Position numbers and translations under genes: made by a program. A stretch of DNA of 58,454 nt from an uncultured bacterium (GTDB taxonomy: Bacteria; Verrucomicrobiota; Kiritimatiellia; RFP12; UBA1067): NCBI GenBank assembly GCA_902761035.1, contig CACWIW010000006.1, forward strand, positions 78,462-136,915, given 5' to 3'. Positions within the stretch are counted from its first letter, which is position 1. Each line of letters begins with the position of its first letter. Under the pieces are notes generated by a model that was not told the origin of the DNA, did no database searches, and saw only the letters and a program-made list of their open reading frames with translations. Positions 20,517 through 29,515 of this stretch are shown piece by piece.

Positions 20517-21893
20517 CTTCCGGCTCGCCTTCCACGCCTCCGCGAGCGTGTAGTACTTCACGAGCATGTTCGGCAAATAGTCGGCGGGCTGTTCGCCCTT
20601 CTTCATCCAGCCGAGGTACATGTTCATAACCTGGCTGAAGTGCGCCTCGTGGCCGATCTCGTACTTCTGAGGCACGACCATACGCCAGCCTTCCGCCGTC
20701 TCCTCGAAGGTCACGCCGGGATACGTCTTGTTGAACTCCGCCACGGCGGCGGCAAGTGCCTTCGCGAGCGCGGCCTTGTCCTGGCCCGCGCGCGGCTTCA
20801 CGTAGACGCGCGGCTTGTAGCCCTCGTCCGGGCCTTGGCGGATCACGATTTCGCTCTTCGTTCCGCGCATGAGCGAGTAGTGCGTGTCGCCCGTGCCCTT
20901 CGGCGGCATGAAGTGCCACTCCACGCTCACCTTCGCGTGCACGCCTTTGAGTGCATACGTGAACTCGCCGTTCGCCTTGCACTGGAGCACGTTGTCCTTG
21001 TCCACGTCCTTCTTCAGGAAATCGGGCCACGTGTCGAGGCCCGTGGAGGTCTTGTAGTCCGCAGCCGTGATCGGCGTGGGCCACGTGCGCGCCTTGATCA
21101 TCTTCACGTCGGAGTACTTCAGCGTCTCGCCGGGGAAAGTCTCCCACTGCACGAGGTCCGTGAGGTGCGTCGTCACGTCCACGATCGCCTCGCCCTGCTG
21201 GTCCGTGTCGTAGTACCAGCCGGGACGCTGCAGCGGCTTGCCGTTCACGAGCTTGCAGAAGTGGTGTACGCTCACCTTTGTGACGGCCGGATCATCGGGC
21301 GTGCCCTTCTCCTGCTCGCCGTACAGCTCCTTCGACGCCACGAGCGCGCGCTGGAGGATCGTGGTGATCTCGTTGCGCTCCGTCATGATGTCCGCGAAGT
21401 AGAGTCCCTTCTCGTCGGCGAGCTTCGCGGCCTCCTGGAGTTTCGCGAAGGCGTCGGGCGTGATGGCCATCGGCTTGTCGGAGAGGACGTTGAACCCGGC
21501 CTTGATCGCGGCAAGGTAGTAGTCGGCCTTCTTGTTGTTCTTGCCGGCGAGCACCACCACCTTGGAGCCGGGGTCGCCCACGGCGAGGGCCTTCGCGAGG
21601 TAGTCGTCGCCCGTATAGACGATTTCGTTCCATGAGGTGGGATCCTTCTCGCGCGTGTTGAACGCGGTGACGAGCTTCTGGTGCGCCTCCACGTCCGGCC
21701 CCTTCGGCGCGAACACAGGCACGTCCTTTGACACGCCCTCGTAGTTCCTGTTCAGCACGAGCGCCGCGTGGAAGTGTCCGGGATCGACCTCGACGAACGA
21801 GACCTCCTTCACGGGCTTGCGCGCTTTTCCGCACTCCTTGCAGCATCCGGCGGCCACCGCCGCCACGGCCATGGCTATAATCAATTCTTTCAT
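20514..21893 (-). CDS. Lipoprotein Gfo/Idh/MocA-like oxidoreductase
   Basis: 459 residues from the ATG at 21893, preferred for its AAGAAGAG site and lipoprotein signal MKELIIAMAVAAVAAGC (lipobox VAAGC). The fold is Gfo/Idh/MocA: VSFVEVDPGHFHAALVL replaces the usual GxGxxG strand, and DKPMAITPDAFAKLQEA replaces the EKP motif. WHFMPPKGTGDTHYSLMRGT lies in the C-terminal domain. Without a normal dinucleotide-binding loop, cofactor use is uncertain. Exported family members are common in PVC bacteria and may process sugars in the periplasm. Confidence 0.78.
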   Translation of the reverse strand: MKELIIAMAVAAVAAGCCKECGKARKPVKEVSFVEVDPGHFHAALVLNRNYEGVSKDVPVFAPKGPDVEAHQKLVTAFNTREKDPTSWNEIVYTGDDYLAKALAVGDPGSKVVVLAGKNNKKADYYLAAIKAGFNVLSDKPMAITPDAFAKLQEAAKLADEKGLYFADIMTERNEITTILQRALVASKELYGEQEKGTPDDPAVTKVSVHHFCKLVNGKPLQRPGWYYDTDQQGEAIVDVTTHLTDLVQWETFPGETLKYSDVKMIKARTWPTPITAADYKTSTGLDTWPDFLKKDVDKDNVLQCKANGEFTYALKGVHAKVSVEWHFMPPKGTGDTHYSLMRGTKSEIVIRQGPDEGYKPRVYVKPRAGQDKAALAKALAAAVAEFNKTYPGVTFEETAEGWRMVVPQKYEIGHEAHFSQVMNMYLGWMKKGEQPADYLPNMLVKYYTLAEAWKASRK

Positions 21894-21923
21894 CTCTTCT
21901 TCTTTCCTTTCCGTTGCGGTGCT

Positions 21924-21932
21924 ATTATACCA
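21924..21932 (-). promoter_or_regulatory. Extended -10 promoter for the lipoprotein gene
   Basis: Minus strand TGGTATAAT, 31 bases upstream of the start. It overlaps only intergenic DNA before the flavoprotein gene end at 21937. Confidence 0.55.
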
Positions 21933-21936
21933 TAAA

Positions 21937-23013
21937 TTAGGTTGCGCCATCGCGCAACATGTAGTTCCTCACGGCTAGATTGGCCGTGGCAAAGGCGATT
22001 GTGAGGTTGTAGCCGCCCGTCGGACCGTCAACGTCAAGCACCTCGCCCGCGAAATACAGACCCGGAACGATGCGCGACTCCATCGTCTCGGGGTTGACCT
22101 CCGCGAGCGACACGCCGCCCATCGTCACGATGGCCTCCTTGAGCGGACGCATTGTCGGACGCTTCACCGTCCAGTTCCCCTCCGGCGTCTCGATCCTCAA
22201 GTCGAACGCCTCGATGCCTTGCCGCACGGCATGGCGCGTGCAGTTGTATACCGCCGCCCCCGAAACGCCCCATTGCTCGATTTCCACCTCACCACGAGCC
22301 CGGAAGACCTCACGCCCATCGACGACCAGCGCGGCGGAAGCACCGTTCTCAAAACGCGCCCCGGCCATGGCGCGGACAGCGCGGTCGTCCGTTTCACATC
22401 CCACCAGCCCTGCGCGGAGCGGCTCCACCCGGTGTCCCATCCGCCGCGCGAATTCCTGTCCGTCCCCGACGGACCCCGTCTTGGGAAACGAAGCGCCGCC
22501 CGTAGCCACCAGGACATTCCTCGCCCATAGCGTGAAATGGCGTGTCGCGAGGATGAATCCATTCTTCACCGGCTGAACACCCGTTACCGGGCAGTTGGTG
22601 AGTAGCGGCACCGCAGAGTCCCTCAGCTGGTCGCCAAACACGTGCACCACGTCGGCGGCCTTTCCGCTCGCGGGGAAGAGTCGTCCGTCGGGCATGCGCC
22701 TGATGCCTAGTCCGCGCGCCTTGAAACCACCGGCGATCATGGACGGCGGACACGACCTGATCGCCGGTCCTACGAACGACGCGACAGGCTCCCCGATGTC
22801 CGCTAGCATCCTCTCCACCGGAATGTCCTTCGTGAAGTTGCAGCGCCCGTTCGCGGTCATCAGCAACTTCGACCCCACGCGCGCCTTCCGCTCCAGCACC
22901 AGGCATCCGAGTCCGCGCGAGGACGCGATCGCCGCCGCGAACAGTCCAGCCGCGCCTCCCCCTATTATCGCAAGCGGCACGGGCCGATGCGTCAACGCCT
23001 TAGCATACTTCAT
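21937..23013 (-). CDS. BaiN/HI0933-family FAD-dependent oxidoreductase
   Basis: 358 residues. FAD-binding PLAIIGGGAAGLFAAAIASS at the N-terminus, then VGSKLLMTANGRCNFT, GRLFPASGKAADVV, LVATGGASFPKTGSVGDG, and the C-terminal VPGLYFAGEVLDVDGPTGGY with NLTIAFATANLA. This is the TIGR00275 signature. Family members reduce double bonds in bile acids (BaiN), but most are uncharacterised. The N-terminus overlaps the TIGR02757 gene stop by four bases, so they are co-transcribed. Confidence 0.87.
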   Translation of the reverse strand: MKYAKALTHRPVPLAIIGGGAAGLFAAAIASSRGLGCLVLERKARVGSKLLMTANGRCNFTKDIPVERMLADIGEPVASFVGPAIRSCPPSMIAGGFKARGLGIRRMPDGRLFPASGKAADVVHVFGDQLRDSAVPLLTNCPVTGVQPVKNGFILATRHFTLWARNVLVATGGASFPKTGSVGDGQEFARRMGHRVEPLRAGLVGCETDDRAVRAMAGARFENGASAALVVDGREVFRARGEVEIEQWGVSGAAVYNCTRHAVRQGIEAFDLRIETPEGNWTVKRPTMRPLKEAIVTMGGVSLAEVNPETMESRIVPGLYFAGEVLDVDGPTGGYNLTIAFATANLAVRNYMLRDGAT

Positions 23014-23759
23014 TTTTCGCCTCCATCCCGTCCGAGACCGAAGAGCGCGAAATCCCCCCTCAGCGGATCGTCGGGGAAGACTTCGGCCATGGCCGCTGTC
23101 AGCTTGCGGGCAGTCGACATCGAGGCCGACTCCTTCGAGAGCAGGCCGAGCTTCCGCGCCTGTGCGAGTACATGCGTGTCAAGAGGCATCACCAGCGTCC
23201 GTCTGTCGATGAAGTCCGCCCACAGGCCGATGTCGACAGACGGCCCGCGCCTCACCATCCAGCGCAGGAACATGCAGAGGCGCTTGCAGGCGGACGTCGC
23301 GTCCGCAGGCACGAGACATCCCGCGCCCGTGCCCGCGAACACCGCGCATATTGCCTTTACCGCGCCCAGGCCCGTGCCGTCGCCCGCCGCCCTGACGTAT
23401 TCGCCCAGAGTTCCGTTTTCGCGCATGATCCTACTGTACGCGCTGAGCATGGCATACAGGTTGGCGTACGTCGCAAAGCGGTAGAAACGCTTGCCCGCAT
23501 CATCCGGAATCGTTCGCGCGAACTCGCCGCTGCGGATCCATCCGTCCATGTCGCCGCGCGCAAACGCCACAAGCTGCTCGATCTTCGGCTTGAACTGCGT
23601 GATCGCGCCGAAGCTCAGACACGACGCGACGAACGCCGTCGCCTCCCTGTTGCCGTCGCCATTCGCCGCCAGCATGACTTCCGACGGGTCGGGGCTGGGA
23701 AAAGTCCGCTCGTATTTGTCGGCATACAGCCGCAACAACTCTTTCGTGTGTGTGGTCAT
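23010..23759 (-). CDS. TIGR02757 (DUF2400) family protein
   Basis: 249 residues. Conserved motifs: the DPSEV start region, REATAFVASCLSFGAITQFK, CKRLCMFLRWMVRRG, DIGLWADFIDRRTLVMPLDT, HVLAQARKLGLL and DDPLRGDFALFGLG. The family has a DNA-glycosylase-like helical fold, but its function is unknown. It is the first gene of a minus-strand unit and is divergent from the oxidoreductase at 23889. Confidence 0.87.
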   Translation of the reverse strand: MTTHTKELLRLYADKYERTFPSPDPSEVMLAANGDGNREATAFVASCLSFGAITQFKPKIEQLVAFARGDMDGWIRSGEFARTIPDDAGKRFYRFATYANLYAMLSAYSRIMRENGTLGEYVRAAGDGTGLGAVKAICAVFAGTGAGCLVPADATSACKRLCMFLRWMVRRGPSVDIGLWADFIDRRTLVMPLDTHVLAQARKLGLLSKESASMSTARKLTAAMAEVFPDDPLRGDFALFGLGRDGGEK

Positions 23760-23805
23760 TTGAAGACTGCCTTTTTTCCTATGGGCGGATTATACCACAA
23801 GAGCC

Positions 23806-23834
23806 TTGACTTGTGCGCGTTTTTTCGCTATCAT
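23806..23834 (+). promoter_or_regulatory. Sigma-70 promoter, divergent intergenic
   Basis: -35 TTGACT (23806-23811), 17-bp spacer, -10 TATCAT (23829-23834), 55 bases before the plus-strand oxidoreductase. On the minus strand an extended -10 TGGTATAAT (23797-23789) faces TIGR02757. Confidence 0.7.
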
Positions 23835-23888
23835 CTGTTCATGTTGTTCTTTTCCGTCTTTGGCGGAATGGTTAACGGAGGAAAAAAT

Positions 23889-24968
23889 ATGGAGACACAG
23901 TACGAATCGGAGGTCTTTAGACGGCCTCTCCGCATAGGCATAGCCGGGCTTGGCCGCGCAGGTCTGCTCGAGCATCTGCCCGCACTGCGCCAGCTGCCGG
24001 AGCTTTACACGATCGCGGCCGTCTGCGACCTCATGAAGGAACGACGCGACATCGTTGAGCGCGAATTCCCCAACGTGCGCACATACCGCCGCATTGAGGA
24101 CATGCTAGACGATCCCGAGATCGACCTGGTTGACATCGCGCTTCCAACGCTTGACCACGCCAAGACTGCGCTCACCGCGCTGAACCGCAACATTTGGACC
24201 GTAGTGGAGACACCGCTCGCGCCTTCGCACGACGCCGCGACAATGCTCAAGGCCACGTCTCTCAAGGCGCGCGGCAAGCTGCTCCCATACGCGCCTGGGC
24301 TCTTTGCGCCGGACTTCCGCCTTGCGCAGATGGCGCTCGAAGACCCGCGCATCGGCACCGTGTTCGACGTGCGCGTGCGGAGGCAGGACTACATCCGCCG
24401 CGACGACTGGCAGTGCGTCAAGCGCTGCGGCGGAGGCTGCGCCTGGTACGACGGACCCGACGCCCTCATGCAAGCCGTCGCGCTCATGCGCACTCAGCCC
24501 GCCCAGCTGTGGAGCGAACTCAAGCGCATCGCCTCGCTTGGCGATGCCGAGGACTGTCTCCACATCGTCCTCAAGTCCCGCATCGAGGTCACCGCCGACG
24601 TTGAGATATGCGGCGCGCACCTCGCGCCACACGAGCCGTCCTTCATGCTGCGCGGCTCGCTTGGCTCGTTCACCGTCAACCCCGGCGCCTCCGAGGGCAC
24701 GCTCCGCGTGATCTCCCCGAGTTTCAAGTTCCCGCGCAGGCGCTCCAGCGTGCGCACGCCGTCGCTCGACGACATGCACGAGAACCTTCCCGTGGAGGAG
24801 ATCACCTTGCGTCTGCCAGAGGGAGCCGTTGCAGGGCCGACCGCCTACTGGCGCGCCGTATACGCCACGATCCGCACTGCCGCGCCCTTCCCGGTCTCGG
24901 TTGACGACGCGGTTGAGGTGATACGTTACCTGCAGCTGGCGAAGCAGGCCTCACCTTTTACAAAATAA
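23889..24968 (+). CDS. Gfo/Idh/MocA family oxidoreductase
   Basis: 359 residues from the ATG at 23889 with GGAGGA six bases upstream. Rossmann loop RIGIAGLGRAGLLEHLPALR, acidic strand AAVCDLMKERRDIVEREFP, DIALPTLDHAKTAL, and VVETPLAPS in place of the EKP motif, so the catalytic lysine seems absent. The C-terminal half (DVRVRRQDYIRRDDWQCVK) forms the substrate domain. Substrate unknown, probably a sugar or inositol derivative. Confidence 0.82.
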   Translation: METQYESEVFRRPLRIGIAGLGRAGLLEHLPALRQLPELYTIAAVCDLMKERRDIVEREFPNVRTYRRIEDMLDDPEIDLVDIALPTLDHAKTALTALNRNIWTVVETPLAPSHDAATMLKATSLKARGKLLPYAPGLFAPDFRLAQMALEDPRIGTVFDVRVRRQDYIRRDDWQCVKRCGGGCAWYDGPDALMQAVALMRTQPAQLWSELKRIASLGDAEDCLHIVLKSRIEVTADVEICGAHLAPHEPSFMLRGSLGSFTVNPGASEGTLRVISPSFKFPRRRSSVRTPSLDDMHENLPVEEITLRLPEGAVAGPTAYWRAVYATIRTAAPFPVSVDDAVEVIRYLQLAKQASPFTK

Positions 24969-24972
24969 GGGC

Positions 24973-25001
24973 TTGATTTCCAAGTCCAGATAATGTATTC
25001 T
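24973..25001 (+). promoter_or_regulatory. Sigma-70 promoter upstream of the zinc-ribbon gene
   Basis: -35 TTGATT (24973-24978), 17-bp spacer, -10 TATTCT (24996-25001), just after the oxidoreductase stop. It could start a three-gene unit (zinc ribbon, GT-like, nuclease). Confidence 0.6.
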
Positions 25002-25054
25002 AATGGCGTTCAAGATTTCAGAATAAAACCAGTCGATCCGAAGTGGAGTCGAAA

Positions 25055-25261
25055 ATGGCAGAGGAAAACAAATTCGTGTCCTTCATATGCGTCTCCTGCA
25101 AGCAGGAGATTGAAGCTGCGAAGGAAATGGTCGGGCAGACCGTGGAATGCCCGGCATGCGGCGCTCGTCTCGTGGTGATGCCCCCGGAGCAGGGACCAAC
25201 GCAGGCGCAGATGGACGCCATGAAGTCACGCACTATCCGCATCGAGCTTCCGGACCTGTGA
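25055..25261 (+). CDS. Small zinc-ribbon protein
   Basis: 68 residues from the ATG at 25055 (GGAG site six bases upstream). Two C-x-x-C knuckles, CVSC near residue 12 and CPAC near 34, form a zinc ribbon; the linker EIEAAKEMVGQTVE is typical of small ribbon proteins in PVC bacteria. The C-terminus is a polar helix. Function unknown. Confidence 0.7.
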   Translation: MAEENKFVSFICVSCKQEIEAAKEMVGQTVECPACGARLVVMPPEQGPTQAQMDAMKSRTIRIELPDL

Positions 25262-25266
25262 GGGGC

Positions 25267-25926
25267 ATGCCTCCTTCCGTCCTCATCGTCGCATCAACGC
25301 GCGCGTACGCGGACTCACAGGAGATTCTCCGCATCCAAGATACGGCCGCAGCTCTTCTGGAGTCAGGAAGCGCGGTTGACGTGCTTGTGCCGCGAACGTC
25401 GTCACTTCTCTCATCTGTCCTAAACCAGGCCGTGCGCGTGTTTACCGTGCCGCGCCTCGTCCCCTTCATGGACAACCCGCCTCGGCGTCCCTCCATCCGC
25501 CGGTTCCTCGTTGGCGCGCTGATGTTCTTCCGCGGCGTCGCGCTTCTCTCCCGACGCAACTACGCCGCGCTCCACGGTGTCAACGACGGCGCGATCGTTG
25601 CGCGCGCAATCAGCGGCTTCGCGACCATCGGGCGGCTGCCCTTCATAGCGGAGATGCACCGTCCGTTTTCCCGACCCGGATTCCTGAAGGGACCGCGGGC
25701 CGCCTTGGCGCGCCTCATCGAACGTCGCGCCCTCCGACGCGCCGCCGCGATCATCCTGCCGGACGAGCAGACGCTCTCGCTTTTTGGTCGACACATTCCG
25801 CGTGCGCGCGTGACGCTCATCCCCGACCCACATGTGGAACTCGTGCCGACCGCATTCACATTCGGCGAATTCGCCGCCGCCATAAGGCATGTCTATGAAT
25901 ATGCGTTTTGCCCCAAGGGAGGATAA
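25267..25926 (+). CDS. Glycosyltransferase family 4-like N-terminal domain protein
   Basis: 219 residues from the ATG at 25267, five bases after the zinc-ribbon stop. It reads as the N-terminal half of a GT-B enzyme: SVLIVASTRAYADSQEILRI, LHGVNDGAIVARAISG, PFIAEMHRPFSRPGF, RAAAIILPDEQTLSLF and RVTLIPDPHVELVP. The C-terminal donor-binding domain is missing, since the frame ends 13 residues after FGEFAAAIRHV, so it may be a truncated gene or a single-domain protein. The stop lies four bases before the nuclease start. Confidence 0.6.
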   Translation: MPPSVLIVASTRAYADSQEILRIQDTAAALLESGSAVDVLVPRTSSLLSSVLNQAVRVFTVPRLVPFMDNPPRRPSIRRFLVGALMFFRGVALLSRRNYAALHGVNDGAIVARAISGFATIGRLPFIAEMHRPFSRPGFLKGPRAALARLIERRALRRAAAIILPDEQTLSLFGRHIPRARVTLIPDPHVELVPTAFTFGEFAAAIRHVYEYAFCPKGG

Positions 25927-25930
25927 GACT

Positions 25931-26989
25931 ATGGAGAAGAAAACTAAGAACGTAAAGAAAGAAATCAAGGGGAAGAAGAAGAAAAAGAAGGCGCCAATCA
26001 GCAAAGCGCGCCTCATTGCAAGGATCGTCTCCGCCGCGCTTGCCCTCTCGCTCATCACCTGCTGCGCCGTGGGCGACTGGTACGTACACCATCCCCGCGA
26101 ATGGCTGGACGAGCACCGTGCCTTCTACACCGCTCCGCTCTGGTACTTCGGCAACCGCACCGCTTTCATCACGGACGCTCTCGGCTGGACCGGACACGAC
26201 GCCGTATATGACTCAGACGACCCCGTGCCCGAGGGGCAGGTGTTCTTCGCCGGCGCGCCAGAGCGCATCGGCGCGCCAGCTCCGGAGGACATCGTCGTGC
26301 TCCAGCGCGGCGAGTTCGCCGTCGGCTGGTCTCCGTCGCTGCGCCATCCAGTGTGGGCCGCCTACCACGTCGTGAAGGACGCCAGGTTCGACACGCTGAA
26401 ACGCCCGAGTTTCCAGAAGGACCGCAGCGTCGCCTCGTGCCCCGCCGCCAACGACTACTCCCGCTCCGGCTACGACCGAGGACACCTCGTGCCCAACCGC
26501 GCCATCGTCACGCGCTACGGACCCGACGAACAGGAGAAGACATTTCTCATGACGAACATCGCCCCGCAGCGTCCCGCCCTCAACCGCGGGCCGTGGCGCG
26601 AGATGGAACAGCGTATATCAGATCTGTGGACCGCCCGCTACGGCGAGATTTGGGTCATTGTTGGCGCTATATCGCCGGCGCCAAAGCGCACCACCCTTCA
26701 AAGCGCCCCTTCCATCGACGTGCCGGAGCAGTTCTACATGCTTGTCACCGCGCAGGACGCGGACGGCGTGCGCGCACTCGCAGTGATGCTCCCGCAGACC
26801 TCCTCCGTAAACGACTTTCCCGTACACGGCATCGTCACCATCGAAGAGCTCGAAGCGGCAACGGGACTCCGCTTCTTCCCAGACATGCCGAAGTTCCTCG
26901 CACGCCCGCTCAAGGCCGACCGCCCCACACGCCTATGGCCAATCCGTTTTGTGGATATCGTGAAACTGATACTGCTCCGTTTCACCTAA
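25931..26989 (+). CDS. DNA/RNA non-specific endonuclease (NUC1 family), membrane-anchored
   Basis: 352 residues from the ATG at 25931 (GGAGG eight bases upstream). A lysine-rich N-terminus (KKTKNVKKEIKGKKKKKK) precedes a membrane segment (IARIVSAALALSLITCCAV). The nuclease domain contains YDRGHLVPN near 178-186, the DRGH catalytic motif. The metal-binding asparagine follows in FLMTNIAPQRPALNRG, and a conserved IWVIVGAISPAPKR comes later. It probably acts outside the membrane in nucleic acid degradation. Confidence 0.87.
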   Translation: MEKKTKNVKKEIKGKKKKKKAPISKARLIARIVSAALALSLITCCAVGDWYVHHPREWLDEHRAFYTAPLWYFGNRTAFITDALGWTGHDAVYDSDDPVPEGQVFFAGAPERIGAPAPEDIVVLQRGEFAVGWSPSLRHPVWAAYHVVKDARFDTLKRPSFQKDRSVASCPAANDYSRSGYDRGHLVPNRAIVTRYGPDEQEKTFLMTNIAPQRPALNRGPWREMEQRISDLWTARYGEIWVIVGAISPAPKRTTLQSAPSIDVPEQFYMLVTAQDADGVRALAVMLPQTSSVNDFPVHGIVTIEELEAATGLRFFPDMPKFLARPLKADRPTRLWPIRFVDIVKLILLRFT

Positions 26990-26995
26990 CGCTGC

Positions 26996-28129
26996 TCACG
27001 GCACGTAGAAGCGCTCTATGATTGTTCGGCCAACCACCTCAAACCGCCAGCCTTCGGCGAGCGGGTTGTCAGGCACCTCCGGGTCGTCCACGAACGCGAG
27101 AAGCTGCGCCCTGTTCGCGAACACCGCCGGGTCTACGTGCAGCTCCTCGCCGCGCGCGACAAGATATTCGTACGCCTTGTCCGCCGCGTCCAGCACCTCT
27201 GCGGGATAGTCCGGCTGGATGGGGAAAGGCCAATCCTCTTCTGACAAGCCGGCGGCCTCCATGAGCGCGGCCGCGTAGTCCGCCGCAAGATGGTCGCGCT
27301 GGGCGTTGTTCTTCAGGCGATGGCGGAAACGCACGTTCGGGAACGTTGTCTCGCCGTGCTGGAGACGCCATGCGAGATCGACGAGCGACGCATCGTCGCC
27401 CAGCCATCCGCGGGGCAGGTTCCACTCGATCGCGCGCCGTTCGCGCACGGCCGCGAGAGCGCGCAACCCGGCGAGGCCGCGACGCGGCAGACGCCGCGCA
27501 TTCCCCTTCACGCGCTTCCACATCTCGTCCGGCTCCACGTCTCCGTAGGCATCAGGCGACTCGTACTTCAAAAGGTCCTCTTCCAGCCATGCGCGCGTGC
27601 CAAATGCGTCGCACTGCGCGAGCAGTGCGGCGCGGAGCGACACAAGATAGCGCACGTCGTCGAGCGCGTAGCGCACCTGCGCGTCCGTGAGCGGACGCTG
27701 GCTCCAGTCCGTGCAGGTCTCCGTCTTCGCGAGTCCTACGTCCAGCACCTCGTAGAGCAGCTTCTGCAGGCCCATGTTGGATGAATGTCCGCAGAATCCC
27801 GCCGCGAGCTGCGTGTCGAACACGTTCACGGGCGCGGCGGACGCATAGTGGTACAGGAGCTCCAGGTCCTGATGCGCGGCGTGGAGAATCTTCACTACGG
27901 ACGGATTGGAAAGTACCGCCGCAAATGGCGACGGGTCGGTGCCGAGTTGGCAGTCGAGCGCGCGACATACACCGTCCGCGCCGGCCATCTGGACGATGGC
28001 GAGATGGGGGCGATACGAGGCGCGCCAGACGAACTCCGTATCGAGCGCGGCCACTCCGCCAGCAACAAGTGCGTCGCAAGCTTCCTTCAAATCAGGCGTG
28101 TTGCGGATGAGGCCTTCGTCCATCTTCAC
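26996..28129 (-). CDS. rnd: Ribonuclease D
   Basis: 377 residues (GTG at 28129; an ATG two codons on is also possible). The DEDDy exonuclease motifs are ALDTEFVWRASYRPHLAIVQ (DxE), HAAHQDLELLYHY, and ALDDVRYLVSLRAALLAQCD. The HRDC domain follows around 205-290 (LAGLRALAAVRERRAIEWNL). RNase D trims tRNA and other stable RNA 3' ends. Convergent with the nuclease gene, six bases between stops. Last gene of the fab-mlaE run. Confidence 0.9.
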   Translation of the reverse strand: MKMDEGLIRNTPDLKEACDALVAGGVAALDTEFVWRASYRPHLAIVQMAGADGVCRALDCQLGTDPSPFAAVLSNPSVVKILHAAHQDLELLYHYASAAPVNVFDTQLAAGFCGHSSNMGLQKLLYEVLDVGLAKTETCTDWSQRPLTDAQVRYALDDVRYLVSLRAALLAQCDAFGTRAWLEEDLLKYESPDAYGDVEPDEMWKRVKGNARRLPRRGLAGLRALAAVRERRAIEWNLPRGWLGDDASLVDLAWRLQHGETTFPNVRFRHRLKNNAQRDHLAADYAAALMEAAGLSEEDWPFPIQPDYPAEVLDAADKAYEYLVARGEELHVDPAVFANRAQLLAFVDDPEVPDNPLAEGWRFEVVGRTIIERFYVP

Positions 28130-28140
28130 GGATTCCCGAA

Positions 28141-28965
28141 TCAGAACTCCAGGTAGAACATCCGCGTAATCATGTAGCCGAGCATGAGAATCAGCAGAAA
28201 GGATATGATCACGCTACGCTGCGTGGCACGTCCCACTCCCACGGCGCCCATCCGCGTGGTAAAGCCCTGATGGCACGAGACCGTGCAGATCACCACCCCA
28301 AAGACCGTGGCCTTCAGGAGACCAACGAAAAGGTCCTTAAGCTCCGCCATCGTCATCGCGCTCGACATGTACTGGCTGAAAGCCACATTGAATTGCGTAT
28401 ATCCCACGACGCCTCCACCCACAACGCCCAGCACGCATGCATAGAACGAGAGGAGTGGCGCCATCACGAGAAGACCGCCCATTCTGGGCGCAACAAGGAA
28501 GCGCACTGGCGGAATCGACATGATCTCAAGCGCGGCCACTTCGTCATTCACCGTCATCGTGCCCAGCTCGGCCGCCATCGCGCTGCCCACGCACGCGGAG
28601 AGGCAGATGCCCGTCACGAACGGCCCCATCTCGCGGATGAGCGATATCATCACCGCCGCGCCGAGGTACACCTCCTGGTTGAAACGCCGGAGCGCAAGAC
28701 CAACCTGAAGTCCGAGAATCATTCCCGCAAACAACCCCACCACCGTAATCACCGGCAGAGTGCGGATGCCAGTGGAGTAGAGCTGCTTCACCAGCTCGGC
28801 ACGCCTGCGACCGCGCAGAAACGTACCCGGCAGGTAGGCAAACGACTCCACCATAAGGCGCACGGCCTGTCCAATGCTCGCGAACCAGGCCATGGTGTGC
28901 CGGAACAGCGAGACGAAGTGCCCCGACGGGGCATCCTCATACAATGGCTCTCTGGTGATTGTCAT
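28141..28965 (-). CDS. mlaE: MlaE-family ABC transporter permease
   Basis: 274 residues with five to six membrane segments and the family signature LGLQVGLALRRFNQE, the EMGPFVTGICLSACVGSAMA loop, and ELGTMTVNDEVAALEIMSIP. MlaE moves phospholipids between the membranes in the Mla system. The ATPase (MlaF) and MCE protein (MlaD) are not adjacent. An extended -10 lies so close to the ATG that the transcript would start at or next to it. Confidence 0.88.
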   Translation of the reverse strand: MTITREPLYEDAPSGHFVSLFRHTMAWFASIGQAVRLMVESFAYLPGTFLRGRRRAELVKQLYSTGIRTLPVITVVGLFAGMILGLQVGLALRRFNQEVYLGAAVMISLIREMGPFVTGICLSACVGSAMAAELGTMTVNDEVAALEIMSIPPVRFLVAPRMGGLLVMAPLLSFYACVLGVVGGGVVGYTQFNVAFSQYMSSAMTMAELKDLFVGLLKATVFGVVICTVSCHQGFTTRMGAVGVGRATQRSVIISFLLILMLGYMITRMFYLEF

Positions 28966-28971
28966 GGACGC

Positions 28972-28980
28972 AGCATACCA
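28972..28980 (-). promoter_or_regulatory. Extended -10 promoter, near-leaderless, for mlaE
   Basis: Minus strand TGGTATGCT, then GCGTCC and the mlaE ATG. The start of transcription would fall on the start codon. The FAD/Fe-S gene has the same layout at 39643. Confidence 0.5.
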
Positions 28981-28994
28981 CTAAACCGTGAATG

Positions 28995-29510
28995 TCACTT
29001 CATCCCGATTCCATCCACAGTGCCGAGGACGCATGTGACTTCGGCTTCGGCCGCAAGTTCGTCGCCCACGTAGCCCTTCAGCCCAAACACGCCGAGGCCG
29101 GAACCGTTCCCCGTGCGGATCTTCACGTTCGTGGCCACGGTGTAGAGCGTGTCGCCCGGACGCACCTGGCGACGGAAACGCACACTGCCTATCTTAGCTA
29201 GGAGGAAGCTCGCGTTATCGCTTGCATCGCCCATGAAACGACGCGCCACGATGCCAGCACCAGCTGTCTGCGCCATCGTCTCCACGAGAATCACGCCGGG
29301 CACGACGGGATAGCCGGGGAAGTGTCCCTCGAAGAAAAAGTTGACCGCCTTGCCGGGAATGGCCGTCGACGCATCCGTAAACGTGTAGCGCCCGAGCGCG
29401 CCCGTCTCGTCCGCCGAGATCAGCTCGTCAACGAAGAGGAACGGATCGCGGTGCGGCAGCAGCTCGATGCCGGGGATGTGGAACTCGTTCTTGAACTTCG
29501 GGAACTCCAT
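28995..29510 (-). CDS. fabZ: 3-hydroxyacyl-ACP dehydratase (FabZ-like)
   Basis: 171 residues from the ATG at 29510, preferred to a longer frame because it follows the fabF stop by five bases. Hotdog-fold motifs: LLPHRDPFLFVDELISA, then the catalytic-histidine segment FFEGHFPGYPVVPGVILVET and MAQTAGA, and SVRFRRQVRPGD. It dehydrates 3-hydroxyacyl-ACP in type II fatty acid synthesis. Confidence 0.9.
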   Translation of the reverse strand: MEFPKFKNEFHIPGIELLPHRDPFLFVDELISADETGALGRYTFTDASTAIPGKAVNFFFEGHFPGYPVVPGVILVETMAQTAGAGIVARRFMGDASDNASFLLAKIGSVRFRRQVRPGDTLYTVATNVKIRTGNGSGLGVFGLKGYVGDELAAEAEVTCVLGTVDGIGMK

Positions 29511-29515
29511 GGCGC

